Below are positions 1 through 7,890 of a DNA stretch of 64,000 nucleotides, piece by piece. A model generated the notes under the pieces. The model saw only the letters and a list, made by a program, of their open reading frames with translations, ran no database searches and was not told where the DNA came from. This DNA comes from JAWKSY01 sp041402125 (GTDB lineage: Bacteria; Planctomycetota; GCA-002687715; DRQF01). The stretch's first letter is position 1, and each line of letters opens with the position of its first letter. The stretch covers positions 1-64,000 of the forward strand of contig JAWKSY010000004.1 in the NCBI GenBank assembly GCA_041402125.1. The letters are read 5' to 3'. Both the position numbers and the translations under genes were made by a program.

Positions 1-647
1 CACCCGAGCTTCCGGGCGCCCTCGAGCTCGTCGAGCGTCTGACCTCGGCGGGCGTCGTCGTCGCGGCGGGACACACGACGGCCGACCTCGAGGCGACGCG
101 GCTCGCCTTCGCGGCGGGCGTCCGCTACGTCACGCACCTCTTCAACGCGATGCCCGGACTCCACCACCGCGACCCGGGGCCCGTGCTCGCGGCCCTCGGG
201 GACCCGCGCGTCGTCGTGGGCATGATCCCGGACGGCATCCACGTCCACCCCGACCTCGTCCGCCTCGTGCGCGACGTCGTCGGCGCGGGCCGCTTCTCGG
301 CCGTGACCGACGCGATGTCGGCGATGGGCATGCCGCCCGGTCGCTACCCGATGGGCGCCTTCACGATCGAGGTCGACGAGACGAGCGCGCGCCAGGAGAA
401 CGGCACGCTGGCGGGGAGCGTCCTCACGCTGGACGCCGCGGTGCGGAATCTCGTGACCTTCACCGGGGCGAGACCGGAGGAGGCGCTCCTGGCCGTCACC
501 GAGGTCCCGGCCGCCCTGCTCCGCGAGGAGAGCGGACGCCTCGCGCTCGGGGCGCCGGCCGATCTCGTCCTCCTCGACCCGGAACTGAACGTGCGGGCGA
601 CCGTGGTCGGCGGCGACGTCGTCTGGGACGCGGAGACCGACCGATGA
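1..647 (+). CDS. nagA: N-acetylglucosamine-6-phosphate deacetylase, C-terminal part (5' end outside window)
   Basis: The open frame runs from base 3 at the window edge to a TGA at 645-647, giving about 214 residues of a protein normally near 380 aa. The visible part holds the conserved amidohydrolase elements in order: AAGHTTA, THLFNAM (metal/substrate histidine), DGIHV (substrate histidine) and TDAM, which carries the catalytic aspartate. The family removes acetate from GlcNAc-6-phosphate in the cytoplasm. A SIS-domain sugar-phosphate isomerase/deaminase gene follows 63 bp downstream on the same strand, which fits an amino-sugar catabolic or recycling operon. The missing N-terminus should hold the first metal ligands. 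The call is firm. Confidence 0.93.
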   Translation, partial: PELPGALELVERLTSAGVVVAAGHTTADLEATRLAFAAGVRYVTHLFNAMPGLHHRDPGPVLAALGDPRVVVGMIPDGIHVHPDLVRLVRDVVGAGRFSAVTDAMSAMGMPPGRYPMGAFTIEVDETSARQENGTLAGSVLTLDAAVRNLVTFTGARPEEALLAVTEVPAALLREESGRLALGAPADLVLLDPELNVRATVVGGDVVWDAETDR

Positions 648-710
648 AGAGGCCCCGGAGCGGACGGGGGCGCCGCCCCGCACACGACGCCGACGCGAGG
701 AGATCCTGAG

Positions 711-1745
711 GTGAGTCTGATCGACGAGATCCGGGAGCAGCCGGAGACGCTGGGGCGCCTGCTCGCCGATCGCTGGGCCGAGGTGCGCGCGATCGCGGCC
801 GAGTTGCGACGGGAGGAGATCGATCAGGTCCTCGTCGTGGCGCGGGGCAGTTCCGATCACGCGGGGCTCTACGCGAAGTACCTCTTCGGGATCCACAACC
901 GGCTCATCGTCGCCATGGCGATGCCCTCGCTCTTCACGCGCTACCACGCCCCGCCGCGCCTGGATCGCACGCTGGTGCTCGGCATCTCGCAGAGCGGCCG
1001 CTCGCCCGACCTCGTCGAGGCGCTGCGGGAGGCGCGATGCCAGGGGGCGCCGACGGTCGTCATCACGAACGACCCGACCTCTCCCCTGGCCCGGGAGGCG
1101 CGCCACGTCATCGACGTCGCCGCCGGACCGGAGCTCGCCGTCGCGGCGACGAAGACCTACTCCGGACAGCTCCTCGCGGTCGCGATGCTTTCCTGCGCCA
1201 TGGCGGAGGACGAGGAGCGTCGCGGCGCGCTCGACCGCGTGCCGGAACTCGTCCGGGCGGGCCTCGCGCACCGCGAGGTCATCGCCCGCGCGGCCGAGCG
1301 TTACCGCTACATGGACCAGGGCGTCGCCCTCGGACGCGGCTACAACTACGCGACCGTCCGCGAGTGGTCCCTGAAGCTGAAGGAACTCTGCTACGTGGTC
1401 GTCGCGCCCTACTCGTCGGCGGACTTCCGCCACGGCCCGATCGCCGTCGTCGACCGCGGATTCCCGGTCTTCGCGATCGTGAGCGAGGGCCCCGTCGCGG
1501 ACGATCTCGTCGAACTCCTCCAGGCCCTGCGTCGCGACCACGACGCCGAGACCTTCGCGATCTCCGACCGCGAGGACGCCCTCGCCGCCGCCCGGACCGG
1601 CGTCCGCATGCCGCCCGCCCCGGAGTGGCTCACCCCCCTCGCGAACATCATCCCCGCCCAGCTCTTCTGCGAGGCGCTGACCCGCGTGAAGGGCTACGAC
1701 ACCGAGCGTCCGCGCGGCCTCGCCAAGATCACCTCGACCCAGTGA
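711..1745 (+). CDS. SIS-domain sugar-phosphate isomerase/deaminase (NagB-II / GlmS isomerase-like)
   Basis: This 344-aa protein has two SIS domains (roughly residues 30-160 and 195-330), like the isomerase half of GlmS but with no glutaminase domain. Conserved elements are VARGSSDHAG, the sugar-phosphate loop GISQSGRSPD, TKTYSGQL, and a GlmS-like tail (FRHGPIAVV, then an RGLAK motif near the C-terminus). Stand-alone proteins of this kind are usually glucosamine-6-phosphate deaminases (NagB-II) or AgaS-type isomerases. The upstream deacetylase gene supports a GlcN6P deaminase role. The start is the GTG at 711, preceded by a GGAG-type ribosome-binding site. The exact substrate is inferred from context. 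The stop codon lies 6 bp before a palindromic repeat. Confidence 0.85.
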   Translation: MSLIDEIREQPETLGRLLADRWAEVRAIAAELRREEIDQVLVVARGSSDHAGLYAKYLFGIHNRLIVAMAMPSLFTRYHAPPRLDRTLVLGISQSGRSPDLVEALREARCQGAPTVVITNDPTSPLAREARHVIDVAAGPELAVAATKTYSGQLLAVAMLSCAMAEDEERRGALDRVPELVRAGLAHREVIARAAERYRYMDQGVALGRGYNYATVREWSLKLKELCYVVVAPYSSADFRHGPIAVVDRGFPVFAIVSEGPVADDLVELLQALRRDHDAETFAISDREDALAAARTGVRMPPAPEWLTPLANIIPAQLFCEALTRVKGYDTERPRGLAKITSTQ

Positions 1746-1751
1746 CCCGAA

Positions 1752-1876
1752 AGTGAATAAAAGGGGTCAGACCCCCTTTATTCATTTTCGAGCCCATTCT
1801 GAATAAATGGGGTCAGACCCCATTTATTCAGAATCGGGGCCTTCTTGAATAGATGGGGTCAGACCCCTTCTATTCA
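1752..1876. repeat. Three REP-like palindromes with GGGGTCAGACCCC core
   Basis: Three imperfect copies of one palindrome lie at about 1752-1782, 1800-1830 and 1846-1876. Each has an odd 13-bp palindromic core (GGGGTC-A-GACCCC) and AT-rich arms of the TGAATAAA/TTTATTCA type, so each can form a hairpin of about 30 nt. They fill the space between two convergent genes. The TTCA arm of the third copy contributes the TGA stop (1874-1876) of the minus-strand gene. The 16-bp link between copies 1 and 2 resembles the link in the second cluster at 3143-3219. Their form is that of repetitive extragenic palindromes, and they probably also act as bidirectional terminators. No transposase gene lies nearby. 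Confidence 0.85.
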
Positions 1877-2998
1877 CGGCTGCGTCCAGGTGATGACGTT
1901 GCTCGTCATGAACGGCGCCGTGGGATCGGCCGAAGGATAGGCCAGGGTCTGGGCGTGGATCTCGAGCCCCGAGGGAAGCGAGGCGGGGATGAAGGCCATC
2001 GAGGTCTTGCAGTCGACGCCGAGACCACCGAGATCCGGGACGCCGAGGTCGATCGCGAAGAGGCTCCCCGGCGCCGCGTAGTCGCCGACGAGGATCTGGG
2101 GCTGGCCGTTCACGCCGGTGAGCACGATCGGCGTCGGAGCCAGGAGGAGCGAGTAGAGCGTGCAGCAGCCGTAGCCGGCCAGGACGTGGTAGCGGAGCGC
2201 CACGTTGAAGCCGCCGGGGACGAACTCGAACCCGGCCATCTCGTAGAGATTCGGCATGGGGAAGCAGGGACCGATCACGATCACGGCCCACTCCGCCGTG
2301 ACGCCGTCGTTGCCGATGACCTGATCATCGAGCGACCCGATGCAGACCGAGACGCCGATCTGACCGCTCGCGTTGCCGAGGCCGAAGGTCGCCATCAGAT
2401 GGGAGACGCCGACGATCGCGAACTCGAGATCGGGGGCGGCGACCGAGGGCGTCGCGTGGATCAGGCCGGAGGCCCCGGGGATCGGCGCGCCGAAGCGCGA
2501 GCACAGATCGGCGAGAGAATCGCTCGGATCGCCGGCCGACGCGGAGGCGTCGTACTGCGCGACGGTGAAGCTCGAGAGATCACCGCCCATCGGCAGCCCC
2601 GCGATGACGTCGAAGGTCCCGTCGTCGTCGAGATCGAAGGCCACCGCGAAGGACTCCCCGCCCGCGAAGTCGGGCTGGTCGAGGCCGCCGAGGGCCACGA
2701 GGGACGAGGAGCTGAACGACGGATCGCCGTCGCCGTCCGCATCGCCCGCGATGCCGGCGCAATCGAGGCCGACGAAGAGCGTGTCGGTGGCGTGGTCGTA
2801 GCTCATGGCGACGCCGTGGAGCTCGAAGCCGCTGACGGCGCCGGCGAGGGCGGGCGGCATCGCCAGATCCGTCGGATCGGCCAGGTAGCGGTCCGCGGCG
2901 AAGTCCGCCGCGACGTCGCCGCTGAAGGCGACCGACTGGGCGAGGAGGCAGGGGCCGAGGGAGAGGGCCAGAACGGCGAGGAGGAAGATCGTGCGCAT
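1874..2998 (-). CDS. Secreted protein with Asp/Gly-rich Ca-binding-like motifs, paralogue of the 3217-4365 product
   Basis: This 374-aa protein starts at the ATG at 2998, which gives a typical signal peptide (MRTIFLLAVLALSLGPCLLAQ). An upstream extension would remove that signal. The mature part has a GDADGDGDPS segment and a DLDDDGTFD segment, both resembling calcium-binding thrombospondin-3 or EF-hand-like loops. It aligns with its neighbour over the GGLDQPDFAGGESFAVA block, the PMGGDLSSFTVAQYD block and the YGCCTLYSLLLAPTPI block. No enzyme family is recognised, so function is unknown. The two genes look like a tandem duplication on the same strand. The stop codon is embedded in the third palindromic repeat of the adjoining cluster. 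Confidence 0.8.
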   Translation of the reverse strand: MRTIFLLAVLALSLGPCLLAQSVAFSGDVAADFAADRYLADPTDLAMPPALAGAVSGFELHGVAMSYDHATDTLFVGLDCAGIAGDADGDGDPSFSSSSLVALGGLDQPDFAGGESFAVAFDLDDDGTFDVIAGLPMGGDLSSFTVAQYDASASAGDPSDSLADLCSRFGAPIPGASGLIHATPSVAAPDLEFAIVGVSHLMATFGLGNASGQIGVSVCIGSLDDQVIGNDGVTAEWAVIVIGPCFPMPNLYEMAGFEFVPGGFNVALRYHVLAGYGCCTLYSLLLAPTPIVLTGVNGQPQILVGDYAAPGSLFAIDLGVPDLGGLGVDCKTSMAFIPASLPSGLEIHAQTLAYPSADPTAPFMTSNVITWTQP

Positions 2999-3142
2999 GG
3001 CGGCCGGCAGAGCCGGTCTCCGGGAGGGGTTTCGGGCGCGTGAGGAGAGGACGCGGAGGCGCGCCGCGTCGTTCCCCTTCCATCGGCCTCGAGACCTCTC
3101 CACTTGAGCCGCCGCCCCATCCGCCCCCTTCGACGCACGAAG

Positions 3143-3219
3143 TGAATAAATGGGGTCTGACCCCATTTATTCATTTTCACCCTCATTTTGAATAAAGGGG
3201 GTCTGACCCCTTTTATTCA
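3143..3219. repeat. Two REP-like palindromes with GGGGTCTGACCCC core
   Basis: Two palindromes at 3143-3173 and 3189-3219 carry the core GGGGTC-T-GACCCC, the reverse complement of the core at 1752-1876, flanked by the same TGAATAAA/TTTATTCA arms. The pair is therefore in opposite orientation to the first cluster. The 15-bp link (TTTTCACCCTCATTT) resembles the link between copies 1 and 2 of the first cluster, which suggests a dimeric unit. The outer arm provides the TGA stop (3217-3219) of the upstream minus-strand gene. The cluster lies between the two paralogous secreted-protein genes. Confidence 0.85.
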
Positions 3220-4365
3220 GAGCTGGGCGTTCGGGCCGGGGTGCACGTAGGTGACGACGTTGCTCGTGTAGAAGGTCTGGGTCGGGTTGAAGGCGGGGTA
3301 GCTGAGGATCTGGGCGTGGATCTGCGTGCCCGGCGGGATCGTGTCGGGGATGAAGGCGGCGGCGTCCTTGCAGGCGACGGCGTGGCCGTCGGTGCCGGGA
3401 GCGCCGGCGTCGATGATGTAGAGGCTGCCCGGGACCTGGATGGATCCGACGAGGACGTGCGGGACGCCCGGCAGCTCGACGATCGGGATCGGATAGGGCT
3501 GGAGCAGGAGCGAGTAGAGGACGCAGCAGCCGTAGTTCTCGAGGAGGCCGTAGCGGGTCCCGACCTCGAAGCCGCCGTCCTGGGGCAGCACGTGGCGGAT
3601 CTCGTAGTGGTTCGGGATCGGGACGCACTCGTTGACGTCGCCGATCGGCATCAGCTCCATGACGAAGTCCTCGCCGATGCCGCCGTCCTCGAGCGAACCG
3701 GCGAAGGCGTAGACGCCGAAGAAGCCGTCGTTGCCGAAGGCGAACTGCGCGAGCAGGGCCGAGAAGTTCGGGATCGTGAACTCGATGTCCGGCTGCGCGG
3801 CCGAGGGCGTCGCGAAGATCGTCCCGACGTTGCCGCCGAGCGGGACGTCGAACCGGTTGTAGGGATCGACCGTCACGCTCGCCGAGCCGCCGCCGATCAC
3901 GGTGTTGTCGTAGGTCGCGACCGTGAAGCCCGAGAGATCCGCGCCCATCGGAACGCCGGCGACGATGTCGAGGAGACCGTCGCCGTCGAGGTCGAGGGCG
4001 AAGGCGAAGCTCTCGCTGCCGCCGAAGTCGGCCGGGTCGACGCCGCCGTTCATGAGGAGGCTGGCCGAGGTCGACGAGGGGTCGCCGTCGCCGTCCGCAT
4101 CCCCCGCGATGCCGTCGAAGTCGATCCCGACGAAGAGCGTGTCGGAAAGGGGATCGTAGCTGAGACCGATGTGCCGGATGTCCCAGCCGCTGACCGTGCC
4201 GGCGAGACCGGGCGGCATGCCGACGTCGGGCATCGGCTCGTCCGAGACCATCTTGACCGAGGGGAAGTCGGCGAGCACGTCGCCGGTGAAGGCGATCGCC
4301 TGGGCCCGCGCGGGAAGGGCGAGGGCGAGCAGGGCGAGCGAGAAGACGGAAGCGAGGCGGAGCAT
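3217..4365 (-). CDS. Secreted protein with Asp/Gly-rich Ca-binding-like motifs (paralogue of the 1874-2998 product)
   Basis: This 382-aa protein opens with a clear signal peptide (MLRLASVFSLALLALALPARA). It carries GDADGDGDPS near residue 90 and DLDGDGLLD near residue 120, both resembling calcium-binding loops. Similarity to the downstream paralogue is spread along most of its length, including GGVDPADFGGSESFAFA, PMGADLSGFTVATYD and YGCCVLYSLLLQPYPI. The last motif pairs two cysteines and may form a disulfide. No catalytic family is recognised. The ATG start at 4365 is the only one that keeps the signal peptide intact. The TGA stop lies inside the neighbouring palindromic repeat. Function is unknown. 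Confidence 0.8.
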   Translation of the reverse strand: MLRLASVFSLALLALALPARAQAIAFTGDVLADFPSVKMVSDEPMPDVGMPPGLAGTVSGWDIRHIGLSYDPLSDTLFVGIDFDGIAGDADGDGDPSSTSASLLMNGGVDPADFGGSESFAFALDLDGDGLLDIVAGVPMGADLSGFTVATYDNTVIGGGSASVTVDPYNRFDVPLGGNVGTIFATPSAAQPDIEFTIPNFSALLAQFAFGNDGFFGVYAFAGSLEDGGIGEDFVMELMPIGDVNECVPIPNHYEIRHVLPQDGGFEVGTRYGLLENYGCCVLYSLLLQPYPIPIVELPGVPHVLVGSIQVPGSLYIIDAGAPGTDGHAVACKDAAAFIPDTIPPGTQIHAQILSYPAFNPTQTFYTSNVVTYVHPGPNAQL

Positions 4366-4532
4366 GGCGGTCCTCCAGGCCGGCGCGCACCCGTGCGGGA
4401 GATCGCGGCGGCGAATGGCGCGGCCCGCGCCGCGAACGCGCGGCGGGACCTTTCGTGGGGACCGTGGTACCAGCCGCCCTCCTCGACGCGAAAAGCATCG
4501 AGTCGCGCCCTTCGGAGCGCCGCGGGGCGACC

Positions 4533-5375
4533 TCAGGCGGTGGGGAAGCGCAACTCGGGCGTGGCGGCGGGGATGAGGCCGGCCGCGCGGGCGAGGCCGG
4601 ACATGTGACCGACCGCCTCGAGCGCATCATCATCCAGCTCGCGGGTGCGGTCATCCACGTAGAGGTCGACGTGCGCCTGGATCACCGCGTCGTCCAGCTC
4701 CTGCGCCCAGCGCCGCATGGTGGGACGCGTCGCGTCCGGATCCGACCGGGCCAGATCGAGGGAGCGCCGGATCCCGTCCTCGAGCGCGACCGCCAGCCCG
4801 AACTCGAGGTCCGCACGCGCGAAGATGCCGCCGAGCGGCAGCGGGCGATCGAAGCGCCGCTCCCAGGTCGCGCCGAGATCCTCGACGAGTTCGAGCCCCG
4901 CCTCCCGGTAGGTGAATCGCCCCTCGTGGATGCAGGCGCCGAAGTCCGCCTCGCCGCGCGCGAGCCGCGGCATGATCTCGGAGAAGACGACCGACTCCAC
5001 CGGCGCGAGCTCGGGGCGGAAGGAGCGCAGGAGGAGATGGGCCGTCGTCGCCGGGCCCGGACCGAGCACGCGCGGCGAGGGCGCCGCCGGATCGGCGCCG
5101 CGACGGCCGAGGAGCACGGGCCCCACCCCCCGCCCCACCGCGCTGCCGGCCCGCAGCGCGTAGAGGCGATCGGCGAGACCGATCGCGGCGAAGTAGGAGC
5201 CCTTGGCCGCGTCGAACCGTCCGCGCGCCAGACCCTCGTTCAGCTCCTGGACGTCGAGCAGCTCGAAGTCGAGACGGACCCCGGGCACGGTCACGGCTCC
5301 GGTCAGGAGGCCGTGGAACGCGAAGGTATCGTTGGGGCAGGTCGAGATGCCCAGGCGGAGCGTCGTCACGGGCAT
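4533..5375 (-). CDS. mqnD: 1,4-dihydroxy-6-naphthoate synthase (futalosine menaquinone pathway)
   Basis: This 280-aa protein belongs to the MqnA/MqnD family of periplasmic-binding-like enzymes. It opens with LGISTCPNDTFAFHGLLTG, typical of MqnD, and continues with VSEIMPRLARGEADFGACIHE-type features, namely FSEIMPRLARGEADFG and IHEGRFTY. MqnD converts cyclic de-hypoxanthine futalosine to 1,4-dihydroxy-6-naphthoate in the cytoplasm. The ATG at 5375 lies 2 bp after the stop of the upstream oxidoreductase gene, so the two are probably cotranscribed. Length matches the family. A much longer open frame upstream in the same phase is a shadow of the oxidoreductase and of high GC content. Menaquinone supply fits the quinone-dependent Nqr complex also encoded in this window. 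Confidence 0.92.
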   Translation of the reverse strand: MPVTTLRLGISTCPNDTFAFHGLLTGAVTVPGVRLDFELLDVQELNEGLARGRFDAAKGSYFAAIGLADRLYALRAGSAVGRGVGPVLLGRRGADPAAPSPRVLGPGPATTAHLLLRSFRPELAPVESVVFSEIMPRLARGEADFGACIHEGRFTYREAGLELVEDLGATWERRFDRPLPLGGIFARADLEFGLAVALEDGIRRSLDLARSDPDATRPTMRRWAQELDDAVIQAHVDLYVDDRTRELDDDALEAVGHMSGLARAAGLIPAATPELRFPTA

Positions 5376-5377
5376 GT

Positions 5378-6661
5378 TCAGACGAGCGGGGTCACCCCGG
5401 GCGTCGCGACCTCCGGCACCGGCATGTCGCCGAAGACGAGTTCCGAGGGAACGATGTCGAGCTGCGAGTTCATCGCGAAGTCCCAGGTGACCTCCTTGCC
5501 GGTGTAGGCGGCCATCCGCCCCATGACCGCGCACAGCGTGCTCTCGGCGATGCGGCGCCCCTCGTTGAGGGGGCGGCCGTCGCGGATGCTCGCGATGAGG
5601 TCGATGTGCTCCTGGACGTAGGGGTTGCGATCGCCCTCGTCGCGGTGGCGCCACTTCGTGCGCCCCTTGATCCACTGCCCCGCCATCGCGACACCCTCGG
5701 TGCCGACGATGCGCTCCTCGACGCGCGAGGGCGTGCCCTGTTGCTGGCGGCAGAAGCTGTGGACGCGCACGCCCCCCGGGTACTCGAACTCCACCGCGAA
5801 GTGATCGTAGATGTGGCCGAACTCCGAGGCGACGCGGGCCTGACGGCCGCCGAGCGCGATCGCCTTCAACGGCGTGGCTCCGATCGCCCAGTTGACGACG
5901 TCGATGTTGTGGATGTGCTGCTCCACGATGTGGTCGCCCGACAACCACGTGAAGTAGAGCCAGTTCCGCATCTGCCACTCGACATCGGTCTTGAACTTCT
6001 CCCGAGGGTGGCTCCAGAGCGCGCCCTGGTTCCAGTAGCACTGGGCGGCGACGATCTCGCCGATCTCGCCCTCGCGGATGCGGCGCATCGTCTCGAGGTA
6101 CGAGGCCTGGTGGCGTCGCTGCGTCCCGGTGACGATGGCGAGCCCCTTCTCCTCGGCCAGTCGGGCCGCCTCGAGGAAGCGGCGCACCGTCACCGGATCG
6201 ACGGCGACGGGCTTCTCGGCGAAGACGTGCTTGCCGGCCTGGATGGCGGCGAGGACGTGCTGCGAGCGGAACGCGGGCGGGGTCGCGAAGAGGCAGATGT
6301 CGAGATCCTGCGCGACGAGCTGGCGATAGGCGTCGAAGCCCACGAAGCGACGCTCCGGCGGCACCGAGACGCGATCGCCGCGCGAGGAGAGATTCCGGAG
6401 CGACTCGTTCAGTCGATCCTCGAAGGCGTCCGCCATCGCGACGATCTCGACCGCGGGGTCGGCGTCCAGGATGTTGAAGGCGGCGCCGGTTCCGCGCCCG
6501 CCGCAGCCGCAGAGGCCGACGCGCAGCCGCTCGCGTCCCCGCGCGAAGATCCCGGAGGGCTCGAGGGCGCGGGCGCCGAGGGCCGCGCCGGAGAAGGCGG
6601 CCGCGGCGAGGAAACCGCGACGGGACGTGGAGGGACCGGAAACGGGATCGTGGCTGGCCAT
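5378..6661 (-). CDS. GFO/IDH/MocA-family NAD(P)-dependent oxidoreductase with Tat signal
   Basis: This 427-aa protein has a twin-arginine signal (STSRRGFLAAAAFSGAALG) followed by a Rossmann fold beginning RVGLCGCGGRGTGAAFN. The family EKP motif is present (FAEKPVAVDP near residue 160), with the C-terminal alpha/beta domain after it. Exported Gfo/Idh/MocA proteins with Tat signals are very abundant in Planctomycetes and act on sugars or cyclitols. The substrate cannot be told from sequence. The gene is divergent from the selenoprotein gene at 6786 across a 124-bp intergenic region that must hold both promoters. It leads into mqnD with a 2-bp gap, although no functional link is obvious. Confidence 0.9.
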   Translation of the reverse strand: MASHDPVSGPSTSRRGFLAAAAFSGAALGARALEPSGIFARGRERLRVGLCGCGGRGTGAAFNILDADPAVEIVAMADAFEDRLNESLRNLSSRGDRVSVPPERRFVGFDAYRQLVAQDLDICLFATPPAFRSQHVLAAIQAGKHVFAEKPVAVDPVTVRRFLEAARLAEEKGLAIVTGTQRRHQASYLETMRRIREGEIGEIVAAQCYWNQGALWSHPREKFKTDVEWQMRNWLYFTWLSGDHIVEQHIHNIDVVNWAIGATPLKAIALGGRQARVASEFGHIYDHFAVEFEYPGGVRVHSFCRQQQGTPSRVEERIVGTEGVAMAGQWIKGRTKWRHRDEGDRNPYVQEHIDLIASIRDGRPLNEGRRIAESTLCAVMGRMAAYTGKEVTWDFAMNSQLDIVPSELVFGDMPVPEVATPGVTPLV

Positions 6662-6785
6662 GGCATCGCTCCTGAGAGAGCCCGGACTCTACCAGACCGC
6701 GCCCCCTGGCGAGGTCGCTCGTCTCCGCCTTCACGGGGATGATAGGATCGGAGCGTCGCGCCGCGCCGCGAGGAGGAGTCCGACC

Positions 6786-7856
6786 GTGAGAATCCTGATC
6801 CCGATCGCCGCCATCGCGCTCTTCGCCCTCGCCGCCCGCCCGGTGCCGGCGCAGAACCCCTTCGCGGGGAAACCCGAGGCGGGCCGCGTCGACTGGACGA
6901 CGGACTTCGAAGCCGCCCGCAAGCGCGCCGAGCGCGAGAAGAAGGCCCTCTTCGTCTTCTTCCAGGAGATCCCCGGCTGACAGACCTGCGTGAACTACGG
7001 GGTCCAGGTGCTGGGCCACCCCCTCATCGCAGAGCTCGTCGAGACCCGCTTCGTGCCGGTCATCGTCAAGAACAACACCGCGAACGACGCCTTCGCGAAG
7101 CTCCGCGCGAGCTTCGAGGAGCCCTCGTGGAACAACCCGGTCGTCCGGATCATCGAGGCCGATCGCAAGGCGGTCGTGCCGCGACTCTACGGCGACTGGT
7201 CGCTCGGCCGCCTGTCCGAGGTCCTCGCGGTGGCGCTGCGGGCCCGCGGCGAGGCCGTCCCGTTCTGGCTGGACGACCTCCGGGCGGAGACGCGCGCCGC
7301 GCGACGAGGATGGCGTGAAGCCGTCTTCGGCATGAGCTGATACTGGCAGGGCGAGGCCGGTCTCGGTCTCATTCCAGGAGTGCGCGTGGTGGATTCCGGC
7401 TGGCTCGGCGGCAGCGAGGTCGTGCGCGTCGAGTACGACCCCACCGTCATCGGCTACGAGAAGCTGCTCACGGAGGCGAAGCGCCGCAAGGCCGCCTGCC
7501 GCGTCTTCGCCGGCAACGACGAGGAACTCGCCGTCGCGCGCAAGGTCTTCGATGGAGAGGCCGGCCTCGTGAAGGGCAAGGTGCGCGTCGTCAAGGACAC
7601 GCGCTACTACGCCCGACGCACCGCGCTGCGACACATCCCGATGACGCGCGGCCAGCTCACGCGCGCCAACGCCTTCCTCGCGACGCATCCGTTGACGAAG
7701 ATCGAGGAGGCGAAGGTCCTCTCGCCGGGGCAGCTCGCGCTGCTCGCGCGGGTGCAGAAGGAATCGAAGCGGGCGTGGCCCGTGCTCTTCGAGCTCGACC
7801 CGGACATCGCGGGCTGGCGTCTCGACCGGTTCCTCGCCGGGGACACCGAGGACTAG
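6786..7856 (+). CDS. Double-selenocysteine redox protein: thioredoxin-like (UxxC) fused to MsrA-like (Sec) domain
   Basis: One frame runs from the GTG at 6786 (good AGGAGGAG ribosome-binding site) to TAG at 7854-7856, interrupted only by TGA at 6978-6980 and 7338-7340. Read as selenocysteine it encodes 356 aa. A signal peptide ends near ARPVPAQ. A thioredoxin-like domain follows (FVFFQEIPG-U-QTCVNYG), where Sec65 makes a UxxC redox pair with Cys68. A second Sec185 sits in VFGMS-U-YWQGEA, at the place of the catalytic Cys of MsrA (GCFWGVEA), followed by the MsrA-like SEVVRVEYDPTVIGYEKLL. The MsrA part lacks the usual GH...RSAI region, so it may not be a standard methionine sulfoxide reductase. 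It resembles what I remember as the VPGUxxT thioredoxin-like selenoprotein family, which I could not check. Each UGA is followed by a possible SECIS hairpin. Homology on both sides of each UGA argues against a pseudogene. Confidence 0.85.
6999..7022 (+). promoter_or_regulatory. Candidate bacterial SECIS hairpin for the first UGA (6978)
   Basis: Downstream of the UGA, GGGGT (6999-7003) pairs with ACCCC (7018-7022). Inside it, CCAG (7004-7007) pairs with CTGG (7011-7014) around a GTG loop, leaving GCC as a bulge. The apical loop starts 27 nt after the UGA with a G as its first base. That fits the spacing known for SelB-dependent bacterial SECIS elements (about 16-37 nt, G in the first two loop positions). 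The fold was judged by eye only. Confidence 0.5.
7352..7365 (+). promoter_or_regulatory. Candidate bacterial SECIS hairpin for the second UGA (7338)
   Basis: CGAG (7352-7355) pairs with CTCG (7362-7365) around the 6-nt loop GCCGGT, which starts with G. The loop begins 15 nt after the UGA, at the short end of the known range. The stem is only 4 bp, or 5 bp with a G-U pair, so this is the weakest of the three SECIS candidates in the window. Confidence 0.35.
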
Positions 7857-7858
7857 GC

Positions 7859-7887
7859 GAGGGCTTCGCGCGCGGCGCGCCGCCCTC
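7859..7887. terminator. Hairpin between convergent genes (possible bidirectional terminator)
   Basis: GAGGGC (7859-7864) pairs with GCCCTC (7882-7887), enclosing a GCGCG/CGCGC inner stem. It sits in the 34-bp gap between the end of the selenoprotein gene and the end of the gene at 7891. There is no T-run on either side, so the terminator role is inferred from position. Confidence 0.4.
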
Positions 7888-7890
7888 CCC

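Noticed and set aside
4533..7688. A 1051-codon open frame on the minus strand
   Set aside because: It covers mqnD at its 3' end, but the rest is antisense or out-of-frame to the oxidoreductase and selenoprotein genes. High GC makes long shadow frames.
6786..7856. Reading the frame as a pseudogene with two nonsense mutations
   Set aside because: Both UGAs are TGA (not TAA/TAG), sit exactly at redox-active positions, and the downstream parts are conserved. A SECIS-like fold follows the first and, weaker, the second.
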